Shown here: one piece after another, positions 17,096 to 26,573 of the stretch
Layout of the letters: each line of letters opens with the position of its first letter
How positions within the stretch are numbered: the stretch's first letter is position 1
Origin: Planctomycetaceae bacterium
GTDB lineage: Bacteria > Planctomycetota > Planctomycetia > Planctomycetales > Planctomycetaceae
Assembly (NCBI GenBank): GCA_041398825.1
Contig: JAWKTX010000011.1
Location: 1 to 64,000 of the forward strand
Length of the DNA: 64,000 nt
Direction of reading: 5' to 3'
Translations under genes and position numbers: made by a program
The notes under the pieces: generated by a model
Database searches by the model: none
The model's input: the letters and a program-made list of their open reading frames with translations, nothing else
What the model was told of the DNA's origin: nothing

Positions 17096-18544
17096 CTATG
17101 TCCTGACGTAACGCTCAGCGAATCGCGTTACGAGAATCGGACTTCGAATTTTTCGCATGCCGCAGATCAGGACAACAGAACAGCCAATCGACAGGCCACT
17201 GATCCAAACTGGTGCAGAGGATGCTGGCCCGGTGGACACGGGATTGACAAAGCCGGGAATCGCGAGAACGACCCCGGCCGAAAATGCCCCACCGGCAGTA
17301 ATCAACGTGCGATTCCGGCAGCGATGAGTGTCCTGGAAATATTCAGTGACCAGACTTTGGCTACCATGGCTGGCGGCAAAAGCAATTGAAGCAATGATTA
17401 CCAACAAAGAAAGCCAGGCGGTGCCGAATGGTACCATCAGCAATCCCGTCGCAGCGGTGAATAGAATCAACAGGGCTGTCGGCAGGGCAAGTGTGTGACC
17501 GGTGAACCGCACGAGCCGTCGGTAGATTGCCACTGCAACCATGATCGCCACCGGAGTGATGACTCTTCCGGCTCCGGAATTTGAAATTTCTACCAAAGTA
17601 CCGGTCACAACACCGGGCAGCAAAAGCCATCCAGCAGTCGCAAAACACCATCCTGCCCACATCGGCGTCGGTGTACTTGTCACAACACTGCAGCAGTTTT
17701 CTTCCCCGCAACCCCCGGTACCCTCAGTCACCTCATGTGCCGGATGATCATGATCGTGATCATGATCGTGATTTGACTTTTGGTCATCACAAATTGTGTC
17801 GCAACAGGAAGAGCTGGCGGATGACGCGAGTGGAGTCTCCGGCGCGGCGGTAAATCCGGCGACCCCTGTGAACAGGAAGCCAACCAGAGGTGCAAGAACT
17901 ATCGCTGCACTGCCGGTGAGCGTTGTTAGCCATTCCGGGTGTGAATTGCCGCCGAGGCTTGCAAGAGCGGTCATGAATAACGCTGCCGGGACTGAAAATC
18001 CAACGATGCCAGTGACGCGCCACCGGTCACGATTGGGTGTCGTTTCCATGATCGCCTGCTGTCCGGACCTCCACAGGATCGAAACGGCGAGTCCGCTGAG
18101 GATCGCGACAACTGGCCAGTGGTCCAGAATCGCAAACCAGTCGAAACAGATCCACGCGCACATCAGCAAGGCGGCGATCCACCCAACAATGAGCGCTGTC
18201 ACGCGGAACAGCCAATAAACTGCGAAGAACCCCGCCCCCATCGCCATGAGTTGGATGGACGAGAACGACACCCATCCGTAATTCAAGAGCTGGCCAGTCG
18301 TATCGGAAATGCTGCCAGAATCGATCGCGGTGTCATCGATCGCGGTGTCATCGCTCGTGGTGCCATCGTTCGCGGTGTCATCGTTCGCGGCGTGCAGAAA
18401 AGTGTCATCGGGAACTTGTTGAGGCAATTCGAACAGCAGCCAGGTGAGCAGGAATTGGGAAAGAATAACTGCAACGATTCGAAAAGGGTTGAGCTTTGGC
18501 TGTGTCGTGCGCTGAGTTTGTATGATGGTTTTCGGGTGTGCCAT
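17096..18544 (-). CDS. Multispanning membrane protein with His/Asp-rich and Cys-rich loop
   Basis: 482-aa integral membrane protein that I do not recognise. About ten hydrophobic segments are visible: one near 20-40 and the rest from about 90 to the C terminus. A low-complexity Asp/Thr/Ala segment built of pentapeptide repeats (DTAID, DTAND) lies after the first segment. Near residues 245-280 a loop carries paired cysteines (SSCCDTICDD), alternating His-Asp (NHDHDHDHDH) and another Cys group (GCGEENCC). Such loops usually bind Zn, Cu or Ni, so a metal transporter or sensor is possible but unproven. ATG at 18544 is preferred, giving a cytosolic basic N terminus. It is first in a run with the haem dehydrogenase-like gene 102 bp downstream. 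Confidence 0.7.
   Translation of the reverse strand: MAHPKTIIQTQRTTQPKLNPFRIVAVILSQFLLTWLLFELPQQVPDDTFLHAANDDTANDGTTSDDTAIDDTAIDSGSISDTTGQLLNYGWVSFSSIQLMAMGAGFFAVYWLFRVTALIVGWIAALLMCAWICFDWFAILDHWPVVAILSGLAVSILWRSGQQAIMETTPNRDRWRVTGIVGFSVPAALFMTALASLGGNSHPEWLTTLTGSAAIVLAPLVGFLFTGVAGFTAAPETPLASSASSSCCDTICDDQKSNHDHDHDHDHPAHEVTEGTGGCGEENCCSVVTSTPTPMWAGWCFATAGWLLLPGVVTGTLVEISNSGAGRVITPVAIMVAVAIYRRLVRFTGHTLALPTALLILFTAATGLLMVPFGTAWLSLLVIIASIAFAASHGSQSLVTEYFQDTHRCRNRTLITAGGAFSAGVVLAIPGFVNPVSTGPASSAPVWISGLSIGCSVVLICGMRKIRSPILVTRFAERYVRT
18320..18394 (-). repeat. 15-bp in-frame tandem repeat (five units) in the membrane protein gene
   Basis: Five 15-bp units of consensus ATCGATCGCGGTGTC on the plus strand, encoding DTA[I/N]D pentapeptides on the minus strand. 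Units differ by one to three bases. The period keeps the frame, so copy-number change would only alter linker length. Confidence 0.9.
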
Positions 18545-18670
18545 GGGCCTGACAGACAATCTGGAAGACGACTTCAATGGAGTCAATTGGGTGAGAAGTT
18601 ACCATCCCGAATCGCTCAGTGCTTTCGATCACCTGGCACAAATGACGAACTTTCATTCGATTACCCTGCA

Positions 18671-19537
18671 ATGGACCATTCGATGTTTCAGCTCTCAGGA
18701 AAAACAGCGCTTGTCACAGGCGCCGGGCGAGGAATTGGACGCGGTTGCGCATTGGAACTGGCGCGCGCAGGCGCCGACATTGTGGTGAATGACCGCCCCG
18801 AAAGCACTGATCTGTCGGAGACCGCTCGGCTGATTCAAAATCTCGGACGCCGGTGCGAAGTGGTCAGGTGCGACGTTTTCAGCCGCGAAGGATGCGAATC
18901 ACTGGTCGCAGCAGCAATCGAGGCCGTTGGGCAGATTGACATTCTGGTCAGTAATCCGGCCTTCAGTCGGCGAGGCAGTTTTCTGGAATACGATCCGGAA
19001 CTGTTTCAGCAAACGATTCAGGGAACTCTGATCAGCGGCTTTCATATGAGCCAACTGGTTGCCCGCCATATGGTATCCCGGCGAATTCGGGGCCGAATCA
19101 TCTTTATTTCAAGTGTCCAGGCCGAAATGCCATTTGAGCTGTGCGGTGCGTATGGAGCCGCAAAAGCCGGACTTAATCACTTCACGCGGTCTGTTTCGGT
19201 CGAACTTTCGCGGCACCGTATCAATGTCAATGCCATTGCACCCGGCTGGATTGACACGCCCGCTGAGCATCTCACATTCAGCGATGAAACCCTGGCAGAA
19301 CAGGGGCAGCGTCTACCCTGGGGACGGCTGGGGCTGCCAGAAGACATTGGTCAGGCCGCTACATTTCTGGCGAGCGACGCGGCAGATTACATCACCGGAG
19401 TCATTCTGCCCGTCGACGGAGGTTTCCGGTTCAAGGACTGCGGAGCAGAACCTATTCGCAGTCCCACACCTGCTCCAGAGTGCCCAAAGGACTTCGGAGC
19501 GGAGGACTCCGCTCAGGTGAATTCCGTCCCCAACTGA
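18671..19537 (+). CDS. Short-chain dehydrogenase/reductase
   Basis: 288-aa classical SDR using NAD(P). TGAGRGIG at the N terminus is the cofactor loop, followed by VVNDRPES (acidic/basic mix after beta 2, cofactor preference unclear) and CDVFSREGC. The catalytic set is present: Ser in IIFISSVQ, then YGAAK (Tyr-x-x-x-Lys). GWIDTPAE and ITGVILPVDGGFRF are typical of the C terminus. The usual NNAG motif after beta 4 reads SNPA. ATG at 18671 is used; MFQLSGK at 18683 is an alternative. The C terminus extends about 35 residues beyond the fold, and its codons include a small hairpin (19497-19514). It is divergent from the membrane protein gene. Confidence 0.9.
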   Translation: MDHSMFQLSGKTALVTGAGRGIGRGCALELARAGADIVVNDRPESTDLSETARLIQNLGRRCEVVRCDVFSREGCESLVAAAIEAVGQIDILVSNPAFSRRGSFLEYDPELFQQTIQGTLISGFHMSQLVARHMVSRRIRGRIIFISSVQAEMPFELCGAYGAAKAGLNHFTRSVSVELSRHRINVNAIAPGWIDTPAEHLTFSDETLAEQGQRLPWGRLGLPEDIGQAATFLASDAADYITGVILPVDGGFRFKDCGAEPIRSPTPAPECPKDFGAEDSAQVNSVPN

Positions 19538-19674
19538 TTCACTCGTTGTTGACACCGCAAGCTTGTGCCCAGACCTCAGTTGAAGAACAATGCATGCAGA
19601 ACCCAGGCGTGGCAAACAGTACTGCTCCCGCTGACCGAATTCTCCGCCCGAACCCTGTTCCCAGAGTCCCGATT

Positions 19675-21330
19675 ATGCCGATCAACCGAACCAAATGCGT
19701 GGCCAGTGCCCTTGCAGTTGCCGCAGTCTGCTTCTCGTGGGCCGTGATGGCGGAGGATCCCGTTTCTGTGAAGCAACGTGTCGCCCAGTATGCGCCCGTC
19801 AGATTGTCCGCGGACCTGTCCGGATTGTCGGACAAAGAACGAGACACCATTCGACTGCTGATCCAGGCGGCAGAGCAGATGGATCATATTTTCTGGCGCG
19901 AAGCCTGGGGACACCGGAAGCAACTGATGGAACGCATCCAGGATCCAGCAGTCAGGCGATTTGCCGAAATCAACTATGGACCATGGGATCGCCTGGGTGC
20001 CAATGCCTCTTTTGTGGAAGGGATCGGTCCAAAACCGTTGGGAGCGAACTTCTATCCGAAAGATATGACCAAAGAAGAGTTTGAGGCCTGGGTGGAATCT
20101 CATCCGGATCAGGCAAAGGCATTCCGCAGCCTGTATACGATCGTCCGAAGAACGAAAGACGGAAAGCTGCGGACGATTCCTTATCACAAGTTCTTCGCCG
20201 ATCGAACACAGATTGCCGCCGAAAAACTACGTGCCGCTGCGGAGCTTGCTGAAGACGAGAAATGGAAAACGTACTTGACGCTTCGAGCCGACGCGCTGTT
20301 GTCTGATGATTTTCAGCCAAGTGATCTGGCATGGATGGACATGAAGTCAAACACCCTGGATATCGTCATCGGTCCCATCGAAAACTATGAGGACCGCATG
20401 TTTGGATACAAGGCTGCCCACGAAGCATACGTCCTGATCAAAGATCGCGAATGGAGCGGCCGACTGAGCAAATACGCATCTCTGCTGCCGGAACTTCAAA
20501 AGTCACTGCCGGTTTCTGAAGAATTCAAGTCTGAATCGCCCGGCACGGATTCGGACCTGAATGCGTACGATGTGGTCTATTACGCGGGAGACTGCAATTC
20601 CGGGTCAAAGACAATCGCCATCAATCTGCCCAACGATGAGGAAGTGCAGCTGAAGAAAGGAACTCGTCGGTTACAACTGAAGAACGCGATGCGAGCCAAA
20701 TTCGATCGTATCGTTGAGCCCATTGCAGACGAACTTCTGGATCCTGCTCAACGCGAACACGTCACGTTCGACGCATTCTTCTCGAACACGATGCTGCACG
20801 AAGTTGCGCATGGGCTCGGAATCAAGAACGTTGTCGCTGGCAGCGGTACTGTCCGTCAGGCATTGAGAGAACTCGGCGCACCGCTTGAGGAATGCAAAGC
20901 CGATATTCTTGGACTTTACCTCGCTTCCGAACTGCGTAAACGCAACGTGTTGACAGAAGGTACACTTCGGGACAACTACGTCACTTACATGGCGGGCATC
21001 TTTCGCTCCAGCCGTTTTGGGGCGACAAGTGCGCATGGTCGGGCAAACATGATCAGTTTCAACTTCTTCCAGAAGCACGGTGCTTTCACACGCGGAGAGA
21101 ACGGTCGATATCGCGTCGATTTCGATCGAATGGAATCTGCCATTCAGGCGTTGACGGAATTACTGCTGACGACTCAGGGCAATGGCCGATATGAAGGCGC
21201 GGCTGAAGTGCTGGATACCTTCGCTGTGGTTGGACAACAGCTGCAGGCGGATCTGGATCGACTCCGTGATGCGAATATCCCTGTTGATGTCGTCTTTGAG
21301 CAGGGACTTCAGGTCCTGGGCCTGGATTAG
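19675..21330 (+). CDS. Exported dipeptidyl-peptidase III-like (family M49) metalloprotein
   Basis: 551-aa protein with signal peptide (KCVASALAVAAVCFSWAVMA), start chosen at 19675. The M49 zinc site is seen as HEVAHG (375-380) and EECKAD (405-410), 30 residues apart, as in DPP III. The first motif is the pentapeptide HEXXH rather than the usual HEXXGH. This variant is known in a minority branch, for example the Caldithrix enzyme. NYEDRMFGYKAAHEAYV and PNDEEV regions are also family-like. It probably removes dipeptides from peptides outside the cytosol, and some relatives are annotated as Nudix/zinc hydrolases. Frame openness upstream (to 19480) is not used. Confidence 0.85.
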   Translation: MPINRTKCVASALAVAAVCFSWAVMAEDPVSVKQRVAQYAPVRLSADLSGLSDKERDTIRLLIQAAEQMDHIFWREAWGHRKQLMERIQDPAVRRFAEINYGPWDRLGANASFVEGIGPKPLGANFYPKDMTKEEFEAWVESHPDQAKAFRSLYTIVRRTKDGKLRTIPYHKFFADRTQIAAEKLRAAAELAEDEKWKTYLTLRADALLSDDFQPSDLAWMDMKSNTLDIVIGPIENYEDRMFGYKAAHEAYVLIKDREWSGRLSKYASLLPELQKSLPVSEEFKSESPGTDSDLNAYDVVYYAGDCNSGSKTIAINLPNDEEVQLKKGTRRLQLKNAMRAKFDRIVEPIADELLDPAQREHVTFDAFFSNTMLHEVAHGLGIKNVVAGSGTVRQALRELGAPLEECKADILGLYLASELRKRNVLTEGTLRDNYVTYMAGIFRSSRFGATSAHGRANMISFNFFQKHGAFTRGENGRYRVDFDRMESAIQALTELLLTTQGNGRYEGAAEVLDTFAVVGQQLQADLDRLRDANIPVDVVFEQGLQVLGLD

Positions 21331-21438
21331 CAGCGTTCTGAATTCAGATGTTCCACGTTCGAAACCAGATTCGGGCAGGATCGTTCCAGCGGCTTCAGGC
21401 AGCGGAATGGCTGTTTTTGAAGATGGAAGAGGTCAGAC

Positions 21439-22731
21439 ATGTTTTATTCGAATAGTGCACGACGTGGATTCCTGAAGGCCAGCGGTGTTTGCGTCGCCCT
21501 GCCAACTCTGGAATCGTTGTTTCCGGCCATTAGCTCTGCATCTTCAGGGACCCGGATCAATACGCCACGACGCCTGGTTTGCGTTGGTAATGAATTCGGA
21601 ATGTATCCTGGCGCTTTCTGGCCTAAAGAGGCGGGGCCCGACTACGAATTCACTCCTTTGCTCAGGCCATTGGAAGCCCATCGCTCAAGAATGACCTTGT
21701 TTTCTCATCTTGATCACGGTCTTAAGGGCGGCCATTTCGCGGTGCATACCTACCTGACCGGCGTCCATTCATCAGAAGGCAAGTCCATGCCGGAAGGCGG
21801 AATGAGCCTGGATCAGCGGGCGGCGGAGTTCGTCGGGTCAGCCACGCGGTTCCCTTCTTTAACGATCGGATCCGAAGACGGCTTGCATGGTGGGTGCATG
21901 ATGAGCTGGACGCGAACGGGGACACGGATTCCACCGGTACCCGGGCCGAGAGAATTATTCCGAAATTTATTCGTCGATGACACGGCTGCCGCTCGTCGTG
22001 CAGCGCAACAACGCATTGCGTTGCAGGAATCGATTCTGGATGCAGTTCGCGGTGACGCAAACGATCTCAGAAGAAGAGTCAGTCGAAGTGACAATCAGAA
22101 GCTGGAGGAATATTTCACATCGGTGCGGGAGGTTGAACTCAAACTGCAGCTGGACAAGCACTGGCAGCAAATTGCAAAGCCAAAAACAGACATGCAGGAA
22201 CCAGTCAATGAAGGACTTACAAGGGACCTCCCGAAAATCTACGACCTGATTGCCCTCGCGCTTCAGACGGACTCAACGCGTGTGGCCACGGTGGAAGTCG
22301 GCGGCAGCTTTGTCGCGGCCGATCTCGGCATTCGGGCTGGGTATCACGGGTTGTCACACCACGGTCAGGTGGAAGAAAGTATCAGGCTGCTGACACAAAT
22401 TGAGCTGTATCAGACGGAACAGTTCGCTCGTTTCCTGGACAAACTGGCTTCGATCAGGGAACCAGAAACAGACAGAACACTGCTCGACTCCACAATAGCC
22501 ATGTTTGGAAGTGGCATGGGCAACGCAAATTCTCACACGAATCACGATTTGCCAATCCTTGTTGCAGGTGGTTCCTTTCGACATGGAGAACACAAAGCGT
22601 ATCCGACAGAAAGCCATGGAAGGGTGCCGCTCTGCAATCTGTTCGTGACACTGCTGCAGCAATTCGGCGTCGAAACGGATCGTTTCAGCTCCAGCACCGG
22701 CACATTGACAGGATTTGATACGGCAGGCTGA
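21439..22731 (+). CDS. Tat-exported DUF1552 protein
   Basis: 430-aa protein starting with a twin-arginine signal (NSARRGFLKASGVCVALP). The body is DUF1552, a family found next to DUF1549/1553 proteins in planctomycetes and related to the DUF1501/alkaline phosphatase-like group. Conserved blocks: PRRLVCVGNEFGMYPGAFWP, FSHLDHGLKGGHFAVHTYLTG, SLDQRAAEFVG, YHGLSHHG, and a C-terminal FGSGMGNANSHTNHDLPILVAGG. GGAAGAGG lies upstream of the ATG. The DUF1549/1553 gene two genes downstream supports a shared role; the activity is unknown. Confidence 0.9.
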   Translation: MFYSNSARRGFLKASGVCVALPTLESLFPAISSASSGTRINTPRRLVCVGNEFGMYPGAFWPKEAGPDYEFTPLLRPLEAHRSRMTLFSHLDHGLKGGHFAVHTYLTGVHSSEGKSMPEGGMSLDQRAAEFVGSATRFPSLTIGSEDGLHGGCMMSWTRTGTRIPPVPGPRELFRNLFVDDTAAARRAAQQRIALQESILDAVRGDANDLRRRVSRSDNQKLEEYFTSVREVELKLQLDKHWQQIAKPKTDMQEPVNEGLTRDLPKIYDLIALALQTDSTRVATVEVGGSFVAADLGIRAGYHGLSHHGQVEESIRLLTQIELYQTEQFARFLDKLASIREPETDRTLLDSTIAMFGSGMGNANSHTNHDLPILVAGGSFRHGEHKAYPTESHGRVPLCNLFVTLLQQFGVETDRFSSSTGTLTGFDTAG

Positions 22732-22934
22732 GCCAGCCACGGCCAACCCCCTTAGGGTGCATCTCACATCTGGAGCCGTGCATAACCATAGGTATCTCAC
22801 TCTCTTCACGGAGCCAGTGCATTAATATTTGATTATGGATTGCCCCATTATTCCCCATGGTGTAAGGTGCGGATTATCATTCACCTGTAAGAGGTGCCTT
22901 CATCGAGAACCTTCGCTGAATGGGGAATTCACGC

Positions 22935-23678
22935 ATGTCCAGGGATCACGTTCTTTCCATCAAAGAGTTCACGAAATCTTTAGGGGATTCTTACCCTTCA
23001 CTGAAGCAAATTGCGTTTTTGGCAGGCGTGCTGATCTTCAACGACGCCATGTGCTATGGGGATGTCATCACGTCTCTCGATTTCAGCGATGCCGGACTCT
23101 GGTCAGTCAGTCTCACGGAAAGCAATTCAGCGGAGAATTCATCCTCCGTCACCGGCGGTACACTTCAGGCCGCAAAGAAAGCAGGATCCGGTGGAGTACG
23201 GCTGTCGGTCGATCTGATTGGTGCCATCTCGACGGTGGGTTATCAGAACATCAGACTGGCATTCCAGGGCCAGTCGGCAGATACGCTGGAATGGAATGCG
23301 AATATGACGGCGGCGGTGGCCAGTACCGACGGGCTTCGAATTTTTGGCAGCGGCGTTGATATCAATGCGAACAGCCTGAATGATCTGACCGGAACAGCGG
23401 CTGAATTGGATTTCCAGAACGGCGAGTTCTTCCCAACGTCCAATTTCGGTTCGGACTTTACTTTCAGCCCTTCCACCGCCAATTCGTCCATCACGAACCT
23501 GTCATTCCTGCTTCAGGTCAATGCGGACGCAGAGAAGTTAACCCTTTCCAACGTGCAGATTCTCGGAGACATGATCCCGGCATCGGTGCCTGAACCGTCG
23601 TCGATCGGGCTGATCTTTCTCGGATGCATCGGTTACGTGTCCCGACGTTTCACCAGAATCCCTCCCGAAGTGCCGTAG
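22935..23678 (+). CDS. PEP-CTERM sorting-domain exported protein
   Basis: 247-aa exported protein. The N-terminal hydrophobic stretch (IAFLAGVLIFNDAM) follows a basic region. The middle is Ser/Thr/Asn-rich beta-type sequence without a recognised domain. The C terminus is a PEP-CTERM signal: VPEPSSIG, a hydrophobic helix (LIFLGCIGYV) and SRRF. By analogy it is cleaved by an exosortase and delivered to the surface or exopolysaccharide. ATG at 22935 is preferred because GGGGA lies eight bases before it; 22920 is an alternative. No exosortase is in the window. The 203-bp upstream gap is AT-rich and probably carries its promoter. Confidence 0.88.
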   Translation: MSRDHVLSIKEFTKSLGDSYPSLKQIAFLAGVLIFNDAMCYGDVITSLDFSDAGLWSVSLTESNSAENSSSVTGGTLQAAKKAGSGGVRLSVDLIGAISTVGYQNIRLAFQGQSADTLEWNANMTAAVASTDGLRIFGSGVDINANSLNDLTGTAAELDFQNGEFFPTSNFGSDFTFSPSTANSSITNLSFLLQVNADAEKLTLSNVQILGDMIPASVPEPSSIGLIFLGCIGYVSRRFTRIPPEVP

Positions 23679-23873
23679 CCGCAGCGACTGCGTTCCTTTT
23701 CGATTGTGGCTGTACGAGAGAAATCTCTGCGGAAGCACTTGCACGGCAATGCTCGGAATTTGAGCCCGGCAATGCTGGCCGCTTGCAGTACCGAGCCATG
23801 TAGAAGAATATTCAGACGAATCCCGCGTCCCCACGACACACAATCGTCGCAATGTTTTTCTGCAGGTAAATTC

Positions 23874-26372
23874 ATGCCACGCCTCAAATCGTCAACCCTT
23901 CAGGCGTATGTCTTCTGCGCTGCCTTTGTTGTTGGAACTGGCCACGCTTCCGGCGATTCAGTGAAATTGATTCCTCGGTCGATTTCACTGCAGGGGCCGG
24001 AAGGGCGTCACCAGATTCTGGTGGAGCGATACGACGGGGAGGAAGCGATCGGTCCGGCAGATCCCGGTGTGATCGTGACATCGGATGATTCCAAAGTGGC
24101 ACGCGTTGAGAACAACGTTGTCATCGCGACCGGCAATGGAACGACGACGATTCGGCTGGAGGGAGACGCAGAGACCGATGCGGTCACGGTCAATGTCCGT
24201 GGGTTTGACGACCGGCCGGCGTGGTCGTTTCGGAATGATATCCAGCCCATCATGGCGAGGTTGGGTTGCAATTCCGGTCCCTGTCATGGTGCTCTCGCAG
24301 GAAAAGGCGGATTCCGTTTGTCTCTGCGAGGGTATGATCCTGAACGCGACCATTTCTCAATGGTTCATCAGCAACAGGGGCGTCGTGTTGAGCTTTCGGA
24401 TCCCGCGTACAGTCTGCTGCTGACAAAACCTACGCAAACGGTCCCGCATAAAGGTGGCCTGCGTCTGGTTCCGGAATCGCGACATTACCGTGTGCTGTCG
24501 CAATGGATTGCAGACGGCGCAGCACCTCCGGCGGATTCCGATCCGGTGCTTCAGAGACTTCAGATTCTGCCAGAGCGGGCGACACTGACTGCGGATCAAC
24601 ATCAGCCATTTCTGGTGATTGCACACTACAGCGATGGCCGCGTACTGGATGTCACGGAACTCGCAAAGTTTTCTTCTTCCAACGAAGCCGTGGCAACGGT
24701 GAACGACGATGGCGTTGCTCACGTCGTTGGTCCCGGTGAAGGCGCAGTCACTGCGTGGTTTTCCAGCCAGATCGCAATTGGACGCATCACTGTGCCTTTC
24801 CCTCAGTCGATTGATCCGTCCGTATTTACTCACGCAGCACGCCGCAATTACATCGATGATCTGGTTCTTGCTCAGTTGCGGCGTTTGAATCTGAAACCTT
24901 CGCCTCGAAGCACAGACGAGGTCTTTGTCCGGCGGGCGTATCTGGACGCGATTGGCACACTCCCAACTGTGAATGAAACACGCGACTTTCTGGCGGACAA
25001 GCGAAACGACAAACGCGATCGCCTCATCGACGCATTGCTTGATCGCCCCGAGTTTGCCGATTACTGGTCTTACCATTGGTCGGATCTGTTGCTGATCAAC
25101 GGCACCGAACTCAGGCCTGAGGCAGTGAAATCCTACTACCAATGGATTCACAAGAATGTCGAGGAGAATACTCCGTGGGACAAGTTCGTGTATCAACTCG
25201 TCACGTCTCGCGGGTCAAGCTTTGAGAATGGAGCGACAAATTTTTACGCCCTGCATCAGGCACCTGAAGACATGGCGGAGAATGTCAGCCAGGCATTTCT
25301 GGGTCTTTCAATCGGCTGCGCAAAGTGCCATAACCATCCCCTCGAAAAATGGACGAATGATCAATACTACGCGTTCGCAAATCTGTTTTCGCGGGTCCGT
25401 GGAAAGGGATGGGGCGGCGATTCCCGCAATGGGGATGGGCTGCGGATACTGGTGACTGCGTCATCAGGCGAACTGGTTCAACCTCGAACCGGAAAGCCTC
25501 AGCTTCCCACTCCGCTGGACGGTGAGGCTATTCCCCTGAACTCGGAAGTGGATCGACGGGAGTACATGGCGAACTGGCTGATCTCTCCCCAAAATAAGCT
25601 CTTCGCCCGCTCCATCACAAATCGGGTCTGGAAGAATTATTTTGGCGTCGGACTGGTGGAAGAAGTGGACGACATGCGGGCTTCAAATCCGGCGAGCAGC
25701 GAAGAGCTCCTGAATGCCGCAGCACAGTCTTTGATCGAAGCCGATTTTGATCTGAAGTCCCTGATGCGTGATATCCTTCGTTCCGAAACCTGGCAGCGCG
25801 GTAGTCAGCCACAGGAAGAAAACCGTGGCGATCAACGACACTACTCCCGGTACTACCCTCGACGGCTGATGGCAGAAGTTCTTCTGGATGCGATCTCTGC
25901 CGTGGCCGATGTGCCGACGGAATTTTCGCAAGTCCGTTTTCCCGGCGGTGACGTTCGAAAAACAGACTTCTACCCGACAGGCACCAAAGCCATCCAGCTG
26001 TATGATTCCGCAGTGGATTCCTACTTTCTGCAGACATTCGGTCGAAACCAGCGACGGATCACGTGCGAATGCGAACGTTCAGATGAGCCCAGCATGGTGC
26101 AGGTCCTGCACATCGCGAACGGTGATACTTTGAATGAGAAGCTGCAGTCAAAGAATAACCGGCTCGAACGCTGGCTCGCAGAATACAAGGACAATGCGTC
26201 GCTGCTGGATGAAGTTTTCATAACAGCGTTATCACGCTACCCGACAGAACGTGAACAGAACGAGATCCTGTCCGTTCTTGAAACTGCAAAGAATGAGGAT
26301 GAACGGCGCGAACTGCTCGAAGATGCAGTTTGGGGCGTGTTGAGCAGTCGGGAGTTTCTGTTCAACCACTGA
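23874..26372 (+). CDS. Exported Ig-like/DUF1549/DUF1553 protein
   Basis: 832-aa secreted protein. Signal peptide (LQAYVFCAAFVVGTGHASG), a bacterial Ig-like (Big_2) domain (SVKLIPRSISLQGPEGRHQ to VTVNVRG), a divergent cytochrome-like motif GCNSGPCHGALAG (CxxxxCH rather than CxxCH), a second Ig-like segment (LQILPERATLTADQHQPFLV), DUF1549 (FVRRAYLDAIGTLP, CAKCHNHPLEKWT) and C-terminal DUF1553 (NKLFARSITNRVWKNYFGVG and RRLMAEVLLDAIS). ATG at 23874 gives the signal peptide. This is the commonest planctomycete architecture for this family. Confidence 0.9.
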   Translation: MPRLKSSTLQAYVFCAAFVVGTGHASGDSVKLIPRSISLQGPEGRHQILVERYDGEEAIGPADPGVIVTSDDSKVARVENNVVIATGNGTTTIRLEGDAETDAVTVNVRGFDDRPAWSFRNDIQPIMARLGCNSGPCHGALAGKGGFRLSLRGYDPERDHFSMVHQQQGRRVELSDPAYSLLLTKPTQTVPHKGGLRLVPESRHYRVLSQWIADGAAPPADSDPVLQRLQILPERATLTADQHQPFLVIAHYSDGRVLDVTELAKFSSSNEAVATVNDDGVAHVVGPGEGAVTAWFSSQIAIGRITVPFPQSIDPSVFTHAARRNYIDDLVLAQLRRLNLKPSPRSTDEVFVRRAYLDAIGTLPTVNETRDFLADKRNDKRDRLIDALLDRPEFADYWSYHWSDLLLINGTELRPEAVKSYYQWIHKNVEENTPWDKFVYQLVTSRGSSFENGATNFYALHQAPEDMAENVSQAFLGLSIGCAKCHNHPLEKWTNDQYYAFANLFSRVRGKGWGGDSRNGDGLRILVTASSGELVQPRTGKPQLPTPLDGEAIPLNSEVDRREYMANWLISPQNKLFARSITNRVWKNYFGVGLVEEVDDMRASNPASSEELLNAAAQSLIEADFDLKSLMRDILRSETWQRGSQPQEENRGDQRHYSRYYPRRLMAEVLLDAISAVADVPTEFSQVRFPGGDVRKTDFYPTGTKAIQLYDSAVDSYFLQTFGRNQRRITCECERSDEPSMVQVLHIANGDTLNEKLQSKNNRLERWLAEYKDNASLLDEVFITALSRYPTEREQNEILSVLETAKNEDERRELLEDAVWGVLSSREFLFNH

Positions 26373-26573
26373 TCAGCGTTACGGCAGGTCTGGTTAGCCA
26401 GGCATCTGTTCAATCAGGCATTCGTTCACCCCCATTTTCAAAGACATCATGCAATCTGTTGCATGTTGCTGGCGGGAGGGTGTAATCGCCTGATGCTTCC
26501 GGATGTGAACGAATGCCGTCGGACCTTTGACACAGTACCAGAAAGTTTGCCAGCGCCAGCGTTGGGGGATTCT

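Noticed and set aside
26448..26465. Palindrome CATGCAATCTGTTGCATG as an operator
   Set aside because: An 18-nt inverted repeat with 7-bp arms is seen upstream of the AddB-like gene, but there is no regulator nearby and it may be chance.
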